From Pseudomonadota bacterium (lineage in GTDB: Bacteria; Pseudomonadota; Gammaproteobacteria; Pseudomonadales; Pseudomonadaceae), in NCBI GenBank assembly GCA_023431055.1, contig JAEYXX010000157.1, positions 1 to 34,707 on the forward strand: 34,707 nucleotides of DNA, written 5' to 3'. Numbering within the stretch: the stretch's first letter is position 1; each line of letters starts with the position of its first letter. The notes beneath the pieces are model-generated. The model saw only the letters and a list, made by a program, of their open reading frames with translations. It did not search any database and was not told the origin of the DNA. A program made the translations under genes and the position numbers. This document shows, one piece after another, positions 1 to 8,120 of this stretch.

Positions 1-332
1 AAGTAGCCACCGAACACCGAGACGTCCACCGGTGCGGCAATCGAGTCGTCGTCGCTCTGCACCGCGTCGATGGTGCCGCGCTGCATGGCGCGAAACAGCT
101 CGCCGGTGGGCACCAGTTGGTCAGCGAAGTACAGCTTGATCTCCATCTGACCATTGGCCGCCTTGTTGAAGGCATCGATCGAGGGTTTGATCACGTGCTC
201 GGCCAGCGCCGCGCCGGCGTAGGTCTGCAGGCGCCAGGTGATCTTCTTCGGTTCGGCGGCGTAGATGTGCGCCGAACCGAGGGCGGCGGTGCCGACCGCA
301 GCGGTTTTCAGGAAATCGCGTCTCGTACTCAT
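1..332 (-). CDS. TRAP transporter solute-binding protein (DctP family), N-terminal part only
   Basis: This is the periplasmic receptor of a tripartite ATP-independent periplasmic transporter, which captures an organic acid and delivers it to the membrane permeases. Only the first 110 residues are present; the gene runs off the left edge. The N-terminus MSTRRDFLKTAAVG carries a twin-arginine (Tat) signal, which is common in this family. It is followed by segments typical of the family: KKITWRLQTY, then a stretch on output through a dicarboxylate-type receptor fold, then a region reading GELFRAMQRGTIDAVQ. The start ATG at 332 has a GGAGAGA ribosome-binding site. It lies 127 bases downstream of the large permease on the same strand, so it is the last gene of that operon as seen here. 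The substrate cannot be told from this fragment. Confidence 0.88.
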   Translation of the reverse strand, partial: MSTRRDFLKTAAVGTAALGSAHIYAAEPKKITWRLQTYAGAALAEHVIKPSIDAFNKAANGQMEIKLYFADQLVPTGELFRAMQRGTIDAVQSDDDSIAAPVDVSVFGGY

Positions 333-431
333 GCTGGTCTCTCCGATAGTGTCGATGCAGATGCAATACAACCGCTTGTGCCGCCAGGGTTGACGGCCTT
401 TCCAGTGGCCGGGCAAGCCGGCTCGACTGCT

Positions 432-448
432 GGCGCGCAGAGCGCGCC
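432..448. other. Perfect hairpin between TRAP permease and receptor genes
   Basis: GGCGCGC and GCGCGCC pair perfectly around a 3-base AGA loop, in the 127-base gap between the large permease gene and the receptor gene. No T-run follows on the minus strand, so it is not a standard intrinsic terminator. It could protect or separate the receptor part of the transcript, which is normally needed in excess over the permeases. That role is inferred. Confidence 0.4.
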
Positions 449-459
449 GATCCCGTTGA

Positions 460-1785
460 TCAGCTGCCGTAATGCAGCTGCGGCAACCACAGCGCCAGCT
501 GTGGGAAGACCATGACCAGGGCCAGAGCCAGGGCCATGATGATGACGAAGGGGATGACCGAGACGTAGATGTCGCGCAGGGACACTTCAGGCGGAGCCAT
601 CGCGCGCATGAGGAACAGGTTGTAGCCGAATGGCGGGGTCATGTAGGCGATCTGGCAGGTGATGGTGTAGAGCACGCCGTACCAGATCAGATCGAAGCCC
701 AAGGCACCGACCAGCGGAATGTACAGAGGCGCGACGATCACCAGCATGGCAGTGTCATCGAGGAACATGCCCATCACGATGAACGAGATCTGCATCAGGA
801 TGAGGATCTGCCAGGGGCCCAGATGCAAACTGTCGACGAAGAAGTTCTCGATGGCGCGGACCGCGCCGAGACCGTCGAACACCGCACCGAAGCACAGGGC
901 TGCAAGGATGATCCACATGAACATGCAGCTGATGGCGAGCGTCTTACGCAGTGTCTCCTCCATCACCTTGCCACTCAGGCGCCCCTTGAACAGCGCCGCC
1001 AGGGTCGCGGCGGCTGCACCGACCGCCGAGCTTTCCACCAGGCTGGTGTAGCCCATCAGGAACAGCCCGGTCATCGACAGGAAGATGAACACCGGTACCA
1101 GCCCGGCGCTGAGCAGGCGCAGCTTCTCCTGCATGCTGATCTGCTCGCGCTCGGCCTTTGAAAGGGCCGGGCCGAGCTGCGGCTGCAGGCGGCAGCGAAT
1201 GGCGATGTAGAGCATGAACATGCCGGCCATCATCAGGCCCGGAATCGCCCCGGCCAGCCACAGCTGGCCCACCGGCTGGCGCGCGATCATGCCGTAGAGC
1301 ACCAGTACCACGCTGGGCGGGATCAGAATACCGAGCGAACTCCCGGCCTGGATCACCCCGGTAATCATGATCTTGTCGTAGCCACGCCTGAGCAGCTCGG
1401 GCAAGGCGATGCTGGCGCCAATGGCCATGCCCGCCACGCTCAGGCCGTTCATCGCCGAGATCGCCACCATGAGGAAGATGGTGCCGATGGCCAGACCGCC
1501 CGGCAGTGGCCCCATCCAGACGTGGAACATCTTGTAGAGGTCTTCGGCAATACCCGACTCGGAGAGCATGTACCCCATGAACACGAACATCGGCAGGGTC
1601 AGCAGCGGGTACCACTTCATCAGCTTCATGGCTGCACTGAAGGCCATCTCCGAACCGCCGTCGCCCCATAGCAGCAGGGCGGCAGCCGCCGCGACGAAAC
1701 CGATGGCACCGAACACCCGCTTGCCGGTGAGCAACAACAACATCATCGAGGAGAACATCAGCAACGCGATCAGCTCATAGCTCAT
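460..1785 (-). CDS. TRAP transporter large permease subunit (DctM family)
   Basis: This 441-residue inner-membrane protein is the large, ion-coupled translocating subunit of a TRAP transporter. It is a near-continuous series of hydrophobic helices, and the length is usual for DctM. Family-like segments include MNGLSVAGMAIGASIALPEL, then SLGILIPPSVVLVLYG, and near the C-terminus MFLDDTAMLVIVAPLYIPL and MTPPFGYNLFLMRA. The frame is open 28 codons further upstream, but that extension is hydrophilic, arginine-rich and lies within the small permease gene. The ATG at 1785, beginning MSYELIALLMF, is therefore chosen. It overlaps the stop codon of the small permease (TGATG), which implies translational coupling. 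The substrate is unknown. Confidence 0.95.
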   Translation of the reverse strand: MSYELIALLMFSSMMLLLLTGKRVFGAIGFVAAAAALLLWGDGGSEMAFSAAMKLMKWYPLLTLPMFVFMGYMLSESGIAEDLYKMFHVWMGPLPGGLAIGTIFLMVAISAMNGLSVAGMAIGASIALPELLRRGYDKIMITGVIQAGSSLGILIPPSVVLVLYGMIARQPVGQLWLAGAIPGLMMAGMFMLYIAIRCRLQPQLGPALSKAEREQISMQEKLRLLSAGLVPVFIFLSMTGLFLMGYTSLVESSAVGAAAATLAALFKGRLSGKVMEETLRKTLAISCMFMWIILAALCFGAVFDGLGAVRAIENFFVDSLHLGPWQILILMQISFIVMGMFLDDTAMLVIVAPLYIPLVGALGFDLIWYGVLYTITCQIAYMTPPFGYNLFLMRAMAPPEVSLRDIYVSVIPFVIIMALALALVMVFPQLALWLPQLHYGS

Positions 1786-2291
1786 CACAGCGTCTCCCCA
1801 CGGGCGGCGTAAACATCCTTGAAGAAGGTGGCGATGGCCTGCAGCAGCATCAGCGCGATGCCGAAGCACATGACAATCTTGATCGGCGCCATATAGGGCG
1901 ACCAGGCCGAATAGCTGGTCTCCTTGTATTCGATGGCGTAGTCGGTGGAGGAAATGCCGCCGATCAGCAGCATCACCAGATAGAAGATCAGCATCAACAC
2001 GGTGATCGCATCGACCACGGCGCGGGTGCGTGGCGACCAGCGGCTGTAGGCCAGGTCCATGCGCACATGGGCGTCGAGTTGCATCGAGTAGGCGCCGCCG
2101 AGCAGGAAGTAGGCGACCATGAGGAACTGGGCGCTTTCCAGGGTCCAGATCGACGGCGTGAAGAAGGTCTTGCTGATCGAGGAATACAGCAGCACCGCCA
2201 GCATGGCGAAGATCAGGTACATGGCGAAACGCCCGACCCTCAGGTTGAATGCGTCCACGACCCGGACGAAAGCTCTAATGCCCTTGCGCAT
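1785..2291 (-). CDS. TRAP transporter small permease subunit (DctQ family)
   Basis: This 168-residue protein has four predicted membrane helices, the normal form of the small TRAP permease that partners DctM. Helices begin near residues 20, 55, 95 and 135. The segment AQFLMVAYFLLGGAYSMQ with a following HVRMDL is typical of the family. The ATG at 2291 has an AGGAAA ribosome-binding site about seven bases upstream. It is the first gene of the operon, giving the order small permease, large permease, receptor; receptor-first order is more common. The 158 bases upstream to the neighbouring hydrolase gene must hold the promoter; no convincing promoter motif was found there. Confidence 0.93.
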   Translation of the reverse strand: MRKGIRAFVRVVDAFNLRVGRFAMYLIFAMLAVLLYSSISKTFFTPSIWTLESAQFLMVAYFLLGGAYSMQLDAHVRMDLAYSRWSPRTRAVVDAITVLMLIFYLVMLLIGGISSTDYAIEYKETSYSAWSPYMAPIKIVMCFGIALMLLQAIATFFKDVYAARGETL

Positions 2292-2449
2292 GCAGTTTCC
2301 TGCTGTTTTTGTTCGTTATCCCGTCAGCCTAGACGAAGATTCGCCAAAGCCAACTGCCCCGCCGAGCCAAAGCAGGAAACGCGCCAGCCATTAGCGGCAA
2401 GCCTTTCATCGAACAAAATCAAGCACTTGGAAAGTACCGTGCTAGAGCC

Positions 2450-3397
2450 TCAGCGCAGCAGAAAGGCAGCCAGCACTGCAACGGTGCGCAGTGCGTCCTC
2501 CTCTTGGGGCACATGGCCAAGGTCATCGAACAGCACCAGTTGGCTGTCCTCGATGTCAGCGGCGAAGCGCTCGGCATTGTCCGGAGGAATCAGCCGGTCA
2601 CGCGCGCCCCAGATGATCAACGTCGGCAATTGCAGTTCGCCGATACGCTCGTGCAGCTCGCCGCTGGGGGCCTGAGCGAAGCGCTGGCGCAAGGCCTGGC
2701 GGTTCCCCTCGCGCAACGTCAGTTGGTAGTAGCGTTCGACCAGTTCAACGTCGACTTTGTCCGGATCGCCATAAACGTTGCGCACGCTCGACTCGATCAT
2801 GCTCCGCGGCAACAAGCGGCTCATCAGCGGCGCCAAGGCCGGGATGCCTGCCAGGCGAAAGCCTATCGGTACAGACTCGGCGTTGCGCGGATAGCCGGCC
2901 GCGTCCACCAGCACCAGGCGTGCACTACGTTCGGGATGGGCCAGGGCAAAGCGCCAGGCCAACTGGCCACCGAAACTGTTGCCGACCAGCACGACACGCT
3001 TCACCCGTAGATGATCGAGCAGGGCGAGGAGAAACGCCGTGTAGTGCTCGACGTGGTAATCGCCATCGGCGAATGGCCCGGTGAGGCCGAAGCCGGGCAG
3101 ATCCACACTAATCACCCGGCGCCGTGGGGCCAGTTCCTTCACCCAGCCTTCCCAGGTGTGCAGGCTGGCCGACGTGCCGTGCAGCAGCAGGATAGGCTCG
3201 GGGTCATCGCGTCGCCCCTGATCACGAAGGTGCACCGACATTCCATTGATGTCGACGAACTGTGATGGCGGTGGCGCCCAGCGGGCCTTGAGCTCGTCCA
3301 GAGGACGGTCCGGCGCCCAGTTGAGGGCGACGAAAGCGGCGAGGGTCAGCCCGAATACCAGCAACAGGCCGAGCAGCACATGGGCGAGGCGTTTCAT
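2450..3397 (-). CDS. Membrane-anchored alpha/beta hydrolase
   Basis: This 315-residue enzyme has an N-terminal hydrophobic segment (residues 7-27), likely a signal anchor holding the catalytic domain on the periplasmic side. The alpha/beta hydrolase fold follows: the oxyanion-loop motif LLLHGTSAS near residue 70, the nucleophile elbow GNSFGG with Ser141, the acid Asp267 in WGARDRLIP, and the base His295 in DLGHVPQEED. All three catalytic residues are present. The sequence resembles esterases and lipases, but no substrate can be assigned. It stands alone on the minus strand between the AEC permease and the TRAP operon, with gaps of 92 and 158 bases, so co-transcription with either is possible but not shown. 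Confidence 0.88.
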   Translation of the reverse strand: MKRLAHVLLGLLLVFGLTLAAFVALNWAPDRPLDELKARWAPPPSQFVDINGMSVHLRDQGRRDDPEPILLLHGTSASLHTWEGWVKELAPRRRVISVDLPGFGLTGPFADGDYHVEHYTAFLLALLDHLRVKRVVLVGNSFGGQLAWRFALAHPERSARLVLVDAAGYPRNAESVPIGFRLAGIPALAPLMSRLLPRSMIESSVRNVYGDPDKVDVELVERYYQLTLREGNRQALRQRFAQAPSGELHERIGELQLPTLIIWGARDRLIPPDNAERFAADIEDSQLVLFDDLGHVPQEEDALRTVAVLAAFLLR

Positions 3398-3489
3398 CTG
3401 GGCAGTCCTGAACAGAGCGGAAGCGCGATGCTAGCCGGCCACTGCGAACACGCCTATCGCCCGGAAGAGGGAATCGCCAGACAGAGCAA

Positions 3490-4389
3490 TCAGAACCCGA
3501 CCAGCAGCATCCACAGCGGCAGGGAAATCGCCGCCAATAGCGTGGACAGGGAAATCGCCGCGCTGACGCTACGGCTGTCTTCGGCCGAGCGGGCAAACGC
3601 CATCACGTTGACCCCGCTGGGGCAGGCAGCGAGCAACACCAGCACGCTGCGCGCGGTCTCGTTGAGACCGGGAAGCTGGCCGCTGAGCCACCAGACCAGT
3701 GCCGGGAACAGCAGCAGTTTGGCCAACGCCACACCCCAGGCTTCACCGGTAGGACGCAAACGATAGCGCGACAGGCTGGCACCGAGCACGATCAGCGCGC
3801 AGGGCAACGCAGCCTGGCCCAGCCACGTGACTGCACGCCACAGGCTTTCCGGCACCTGCAGTCCGGACAGGTTGAGCAGCGCCCCCAATCCCAGACCGAT
3901 GATCATCGGGTTGGCCAGGTTCTTCAGAAGTGCACGGCCGTCGACGCGCTCCTGGCTGCCAAAGGCGGCGTAAAAGCTGTGCAGGGAAAATAGCGTGAGG
4001 CTGTGAAACACCAGAATGGCGAACACGTAGAGCAGGCCGTCATTACCCATCAGGCTGGCGATCAGCGGGATGCCGACCAGTACGTTGTTGGAGAACGCCG
4101 CCACCAGCCCCAGCGGCGTCGCCGTACCACGGCGCCAGTGCGCCAGCGCATTGACCAGCGCGAACACCAACAGTACCGGCAGGTAGTACGCCAGCAGCAA
4201 CACAGGCGACAGGCCCTCGGCAAGCGATGCCTTGGCGATGCCGGCGAACAGCAGCGTCGGCATGAACAGCTTGAAGGTGATGTTGGCCAGACCGGCCGCC
4301 GACTCGGTGGTGAGCCACTGGCGCCAGCCGAGCAGATAGCCGAGAACGATCAGAGCGAAGATCGGCAGAATGGCCTGTGCGGCGAGCAT
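3490..4389 (-). CDS. AEC family transporter (auxin efflux carrier/malonate-type permease)
   Basis: This 299-residue integral membrane protein is of the AEC family, whose bacterial members move malonate, malate or other small anions. It has about ten hydrophobic helices in two halves. Characteristic segments are ILPIFALIVLGYLLG at the N-terminus, LPTLLFAGIAK, the broken-helix region FSNNVLVGIPLIASLMG, and the second-half counterpart ACPSGVNVMAFARS. The frame is open further upstream, but ATG 4389 is chosen because it starts directly on the first membrane helix and has an AGGAGG ribosome-binding site. It is transcribed divergently from the repeat protein gene. No substrate-specific residues could be judged. 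Confidence 0.9.
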   Translation of the reverse strand: MLAAQAILPIFALIVLGYLLGWRQWLTTESAAGLANITFKLFMPTLLFAGIAKASLAEGLSPVLLLAYYLPVLLVFALVNALAHWRRGTATPLGLVAAFSNNVLVGIPLIASLMGNDGLLYVFAILVFHSLTLFSLHSFYAAFGSQERVDGRALLKNLANPMIIGLGLGALLNLSGLQVPESLWRAVTWLGQAALPCALIVLGASLSRYRLRPTGEAWGVALAKLLLFPALVWWLSGQLPGLNETARSVLVLLAACPSGVNVMAFARSAEDSRSVSAAISLSTLLAAISLPLWMLLVGF

Positions 4390-4509
4390 GGCTGAAGCGG
4401 CCTCCTGGGACTGCTGAAGAGGACGGATCGAGCTCGACCCGCGAGGGCCGCCAAGCATACGCGTGCCGAAGGCTCAGCGCGACGCCTTGCGAAACAGCCG
4501 CCGCCAGGC

Positions 4510-4539
4510 TTGACACTCCGCCAGAAGTACCGAGATAGA
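4510..4539 (+). promoter_or_regulatory. Possible sigma-70 promoter for the repeat protein gene
   Basis: A consensus -35 box TTGACA lies at 4510-4515, with a poor -10 candidate GATAGA 18 bases later at 4534-4539. It would leave a leader of about 115 bases before the ATG at 4663. The -10 box matches only half of the consensus, so the call is tentative. Confidence 0.3.
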
Positions 4540-4662
4540 GCGCCCCGATCAAGTATTGAGGGGATCGATGTTCACTATCAGGTCAGTCAAGTTCTTATCT
4601 TCGCTCATGTCCTCAAGAATTGGCTCCGAAGCCACTTATTACTCCCCAACGGAGAGAACGAC

Positions 4663-5094
4663 ATGAAAACTCAACTTAGCCTTGCAGCCCTGGCCCTGAG
4701 CCTGATGACCACCAGTGTATTCGCCGCCCCTAGCAGCGCCCCCTTCCCTCTGGTGGGTGAAGCCAAGGACAGCCAGGTCCAACAGCAACCCGTCGCCCCG
4801 CTGGCCGAAGACGGCGCCGACCGCACCCCCGGTGCCCAGCGCGTTCAACTGGTAGAAGGTGGTTATGAGCGTACGCCGGGTGCACAGCGCGTTCAGCTGG
4901 CTGAGGGCGGCTATGAACGCACTCCCGGTGCTCAGCGTGTTCAACTGGCCGAAGGCGGCTACGAACGTACCCCCGGTGCTCAGCGCGTGCAGTTGGCCGA
5001 AGGCGGCTATGAGCGCACCCCGGGTGCCCAACGTGTTCAGTTGGCCGAAGGCGGCTCCGATCGTCTGATCGAGCAGCGCGGCCGTACGGTTTGA
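4663..5094 (+). CDS. Small secreted protein built of 16-residue tandem repeats, function unknown
   Basis: This 143-residue protein was not recognised. It has a clear Sec signal peptide (residues 1-21, cleavage expected after VFA). A short linker and five tandem 16-residue repeats (residues 51-130) follow, then a degenerate tail ending in EQRGRTV. Repeats two to five are identical in protein sequence (GYERTPGAQRVQLAEG), and the first begins GADR and has V for A. There are no cysteines and no membrane segment after the signal, so it should be a soluble or surface-associated periplasmic or exported protein. The ATG at 4663 has a GGAGAG ribosome-binding site. A strong terminator follows at once, so it is monocistronic and perhaps well expressed. 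The frame is open further upstream without a signal-like start, so that extension is rejected. Confidence 0.85.
   Translation: MKTQLSLAALALSLMTTSVFAAPSSAPFPLVGEAKDSQVQQQPVAPLAEDGADRTPGAQRVQLVEGGYERTPGAQRVQLAEGGYERTPGAQRVQLAEGGYERTPGAQRVQLAEGGYERTPGAQRVQLAEGGSDRLIEQRGRTV
4813..5052 (+). repeat. Five in-frame 48-bp tandem repeats
   Basis: Five 48-base units encode the 16-residue repeats of the secreted protein. Units two to five specify identical residues but differ at many third codon positions; units three and four differ at seven codons, all silently. This points to selection on the protein repeat rather than recent DNA slippage. The repeats also keep several other frames open. Confidence 0.92.
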
Positions 5095-5114
5095 GTGCTG
5101 TTGCAACACCCACA

Positions 5115-5138
5115 AGCCCGGCCCAAGCCGGGCTTTTT
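5115..5138 (+). terminator. Intrinsic terminator after the repeat protein gene
   Basis: AGCCCGGC (5115-5122) pairs perfectly with GCCGGGCT (5127-5134) around a CCAA loop and runs into TTTTT. It sits 20 bases after the stop codon at 5094. On the minus strand no T-run follows, so it serves the plus strand only. Confidence 0.9.
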
Positions 5139-5167
5139 CATACCCGTAACTGGCTCAACCGAGTCAC

Positions 5168-6250
5168 TCACGCCACCCCGGCAGTGGGCAAACGGTAGAT
5201 CCAGATGCGCCGCAGAACGGTCGCGAACTGCCCCCACAGGGTCCCGCTGTTGTAGTGCTGGCCGTAACGTTCGGCGATCAGGCGCACCTCACGTGCCAAC
5301 TCGGCATAGCGCCGCGCCGGCAGATCCGGGAACAGGTGATGCTCGATCTGATGGCTGAGGTTGCCGGTCAGAATATGCAGCAGCGGCCCACCGGACAGGT
5401 TGCTCGAGCCGCGCAGTTGCCGCAGATACCAGTGCCCGCGCGTCTCCTCTTGCAATATTTCGGGCGCAAAGACCGCCGCCCTTTCAGTGAAATGGCCGCA
5501 GAAGATCACCAGAAAGGTCCATAGATTGCGCAGCAGATTGGCCACCAGATTACCGGTCAGCACGGCCATGACATTGGCACCGAGCAGCAAGGCCAGCAGC
5601 GGAAACGCCAGATAGTCCTTGCCCCACTGCCGCGCCAGCTTGGCGCCGAACCGACGTGCCAGCGGCTTCACTTCCTCCTTGCTGATGCGCCCCTTGACCA
5701 GCTTGTCCAGGCGCAGGTGCTGGATGGCCACGGCGTACTGGAACAGCAGTGCCTGGATCGTCACCCACAGCGGCTGCCAGCGGTAGAAAGGCTTCCAGCG
5801 CTGCTCGGGGAACAGGCGCACCACACCGTAGCCGACGTCATCGTCCATGCCCAGCACGTTGGTGTAGGTGTGATGCACGTGGTTATGCGTATGCCGCCAG
5901 AAATCGGCCGGCCCGACGATGTCCCACTCGTACTGGCGCCCGGCGAATTCCGGATCGTTCATCCAGTCGTACTGGCCGTGCATGACGTTGTGGCCCAGCT
6001 CCATGTTCTCGAGGATCTTGCCCAGGCCCAGTAGCAGGGTGCCGAGCAGCCAGGTCGGCGGGAACCAGCCGAGCATCAGCAGCGCGCGACCAGTCCAGCA
6101 GCAGCCGCGCACGGCCGCGCGTACGCGGCGAATGTATCGCGCATCGGCTTCGCCCAGATCGGCCAGGGTGCGCCGGCGCAGGGCATCCAGCTCCTGGCCG
6201 AAGGCTTCGAGTTCGGCGGGGCTCAGTTCACGGTCGAGGCGGGTCGTCAC
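5168..6250 (-). CDS. desB: Fatty acid delta-9 desaturase (DesB-type)
   Basis: This 360-residue membrane desaturase introduces a double bond into saturated acyl chains using O2 and electrons from the adjacent reductase. The three di-iron histidine boxes are intact: HNVMH at residues 87-91, HNHVHH at 122-127, and HQIEHH at 300-305. Hydrophobic segments near residues 55-80 and 220-260 would span the membrane. The start is GTG at 6250, overlapping the reductase stop in GTGA. The frame stays open upstream but only through the reductase gene. Translational coupling with desC fits the P. aeruginosa desCB operon (known from memory), which supplies unsaturated fatty acids aerobically and is repressed by DesT. 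The C-terminus is followed by no clear minus-strand terminator. Confidence 0.93.
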   Translation of the reverse strand: MTTRLDRELSPAELEAFGQELDALRRRTLADLGEADARYIRRVRAAVRGCCWTGRALLMLGWFPPTWLLGTLLLGLGKILENMELGHNVMHGQYDWMNDPEFAGRQYEWDIVGPADFWRHTHNHVHHTYTNVLGMDDDVGYGVVRLFPEQRWKPFYRWQPLWVTIQALLFQYAVAIQHLRLDKLVKGRISKEEVKPLARRFGAKLARQWGKDYLAFPLLALLLGANVMAVLTGNLVANLLRNLWTFLVIFCGHFTERAAVFAPEILQEETRGHWYLRQLRGSSNLSGGPLLHILTGNLSHQIEHHLFPDLPARRYAELAREVRLIAERYGQHYNSGTLWGQFATVLRRIWIYRLPTAGVA

Positions 6251-7332
6251 AGGTCGATCTCCACATCCCCATGCGGGGCGCTGACGCACAAGCGAATGGG
6301 TTGATTGGGTTCGGCGAACAGCTCGCCGCTGCGCAGATCGCGCACCGAGCCGGCCAGCAGCAGACAGGTACAACTGGTGCAGATGCCCTGGCGACAGCCA
6401 TGAGCCGGGCGCAGCCCGCTGGCCTCGGCCTGCTCCAGCAGGCTGGCGCTGCCGTTGCCCGCAACCTGCTGGCCACTGCGCGCAAAGCGCAGACGAACCT
6501 CGCTGGTATTGGCCTCGGCCAGCACCGGCAGCGGGCTGAAGCTTTCCGCCTGCAGGCTGTCACCACGCCCGGCGTCGCGCCACCAGCCGCACGCCTGCTC
6601 GACGAAACCACGCGGGCCGCAAACCCGCAGGTGCTCGCCCGGCAGCGCCGCCAGCCGTTCAGCCGACAGGCGATCACCCTCGCCACTGAAAACCCACAGC
6701 ACCTGGAAGGTGTTATAGCGCGCAGCCAACGCCAGCAACTCCTCGGCAAAGGCCTGCTGCCCCTGGCGCCGCACCTGATGCAGCAGCGTCACCGGCGCAG
6801 CGAAGCCCCGCGCCAGGGCTTCGCGCAGCAGGCCGAGCAGCGGTGTGATGCCGCTGCCGGCTGCCAGCAACAGCACGGCACCCGGCTCCTGCGGCCAGGC
6901 AAAATCACCGAAGGCCTGGCCCAGCTCGATCACCTCGCCAACCGCCAGATGATCGAGCAGCCGATTGGACAGGCGTCCGCCCGGCTGGCGCTTAACCGCA
7001 AGCTCGATACGCCCGTCGGCCGTCACCCTGGTCAGGCTGTAACTGCGCCCGTGACGCACGCCGTCCTGCTCCAGATACAGCTGAACATGCTGCCCGGCAC
7101 GCCAGTCACGCGCATTGCCATTGCAGCGCAGCTCAAGTGCCAGCATGTCGTCGGCCACCCAACGACGCGCCTCGACCTGGGCGAACACGCGATTGAGGCG
7201 CAGCGCCGGGTGCAGCAGCCGCAGGCACAGGTCGACGTCCGCCTCGCGCAGCCAGCCGGATGCACAGAGCCGGCGCAGCGGTTGCAGGCCGCGCGCGACA
7301 TGCCGCGCCAGCGCCAGGGACAGCAGAGCCAT
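6247..7332 (-). CDS. desC: Desaturase electron-transfer reductase, FAD/NAD(P)H plus 2Fe-2S ferredoxin domain (DesC-type)
   Basis: This 361-residue oxidoreductase passes electrons from NAD(P)H through FAD to a plant-type [2Fe-2S] cluster and on to the desaturase. The FAD-binding motif RSYSLT is at residues 96-101 and the nucleotide-binding motif GSGITPLL is near residue 159. The cluster ligands are Cys313, Cys318 and Cys321 (CRQGICTSC), with Cys349 near the C-terminus. An N-terminal stretch of about 50 residues precedes the FAD domain. The ATG at 7332 gives a length close to the P. aeruginosa homologue; a TTG 39 bases upstream is the alternative and would place the start beside the DesT site. 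The stop overlaps the desB start by four bases, so the two are one operon. Confidence 0.92.
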   Translation of the reverse strand: MALLSLALARHVARGLQPLRRLCASGWLREADVDLCLRLLHPALRLNRVFAQVEARRWVADDMLALELRCNGNARDWRAGQHVQLYLEQDGVRHGRSYSLTRVTADGRIELAVKRQPGGRLSNRLLDHLAVGEVIELGQAFGDFAWPQEPGAVLLLAAGSGITPLLGLLREALARGFAAPVTLLHQVRRQGQQAFAEELLALAARYNTFQVLWVFSGEGDRLSAERLAALPGEHLRVCGPRGFVEQACGWWRDAGRGDSLQAESFSPLPVLAEANTSEVRLRFARSGQQVAGNGSASLLEQAEASGLRPAHGCRQGICTSCTCLLLAGSVRDLRSGELFAEPNQPIRLCVSAPHGDVEIDL

Positions 7333-7383
7333 AAATGGATTCCAGTGAACACCTGTGCACAAGGTTGACAAATTTGCCTTATT

Positions 7384-7405
7384 TCAGTCAACAGTTGTTC
7401 ACTGA
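7384..7405. promoter_or_regulatory. DesT-like operator palindrome between desC and desT
   Basis: TCAGTCAAC and GTTCACTGA are inverted repeats with one mismatch in nine, separated by AGTT. The site lies in the divergent desC/desT spacer, 52 bases from the desC ATG and 77 from desT. DesT in P. aeruginosa binds a palindrome in the same spacer and senses the saturated/unsaturated acyl-CoA balance. A looser pair, CAGTGAAC at 7343 and GTTGACA at 7364, may be a second degenerate site. Confidence 0.65.
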
Positions 7406-7481
7406 AAGCTGCCAGCCATGGTTCGACGCTGGCGCCGCGCATTTGCTAGAGTGCGGCATCGCTCAATGACCCCGATCTCGC

Positions 7482-8117
7482 ATGACGCCACGCGCCGAAC
7501 AGAAGCAGCAGACCCGCCAGGCCCTGATGGAAGCCGCGCTCACCCTGATGGAGAGCGGTCGTGGCTTTGGCAGCCTGAGCCTGCGTGAAGTGACCCGCGT
7601 CGCCGGCATCGTGCCCACCGGTTTCTATCGCCACTTCGCCGACATGGACGAGCTGGGCCTGGCGCTGGTGGCGGAGGTGGGCGAAACCTTCCGTGCGGCG
7701 ATCCGCCAGGTGCGCCGTCACGAGTTCGAGATGCGCGGCATGATCGACGCCTCGGTGCGCATCTTCCTCGCCGAAGTGGCCGCCAACCATGGCCAGTTCC
7801 TGTTTCTCGCCCGCGAGCAGTACGGCGGCTCGCAACCGGTGCGCCAGGCCATCGCCGCCCTGCGCGAACGCATCACCAGCGACCTGGCAGCCGACCTGAA
7901 ACTGATGAACCGCATGCCGCAGCTCGACGATGCCGGCCTCGACGTGGTGTCGGATCTGGTGGTGAAGACGGTGTTCGCCACCCTGCCCGAACTGATCGAC
8001 CCGCCGGCGGAAAATCTGCCGGCGCACCTCAGCGCCGAAGCCAAGATCATCCAGCAACTGCGCTTCATCATGATCGGCGGCAAGCACTGGCTGGGCCTGG
8101 GCAAGCCCGCCGAATAG
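7482..8117 (+). CDS. desT: TetR-family regulator of unsaturated fatty acid synthesis (DesT-type)
   Basis: This 211-residue TetR-family repressor has an N-terminal helix-turn-helix at about residues 33-53 (SLREVTRVAGIVPTGFYRHF) and a C-terminal ligand domain. Its position, divergent from desCB, and its sequence agree with DesT of P. aeruginosa. That protein binds long-chain acyl-CoAs and adjusts desCB and related promoters to membrane composition. The ATG at 7482 begins MTPRAEQKQQTRQALMEAAL, a standard TetR start. The ureE regulatory region begins right after its stop codon, so desT is probably transcribed alone. Confidence 0.92.
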   Translation: MTPRAEQKQQTRQALMEAALTLMESGRGFGSLSLREVTRVAGIVPTGFYRHFADMDELGLALVAEVGETFRAAIRQVRRHEFEMRGMIDASVRIFLAEVAANHGQFLFLAREQYGGSQPVRQAIAALRERITSDLAADLKLMNRMPQLDDAGLDVVSDLVVKTVFATLPELIDPPAENLPAHLSAEAKIIQQLRFIMIGGKHWLGLGKPAE

Positions 8118-8120
8118 CGC

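Noticed and set aside
2430..2449. Sigma-54 promoter upstream of the TRAP operon
   Set aside because: The sequence TAGCACGGTACTTTCC lacks the essential -24 GG and -12 GC and is about 140 bases from the start codon.
4639..5115. Minus-strand frames across the 48-bp repeats
   Set aside because: A repeat length divisible by three keeps several frames open; only the plus-strand frame has a signal peptide, ribosome-binding site and terminator.
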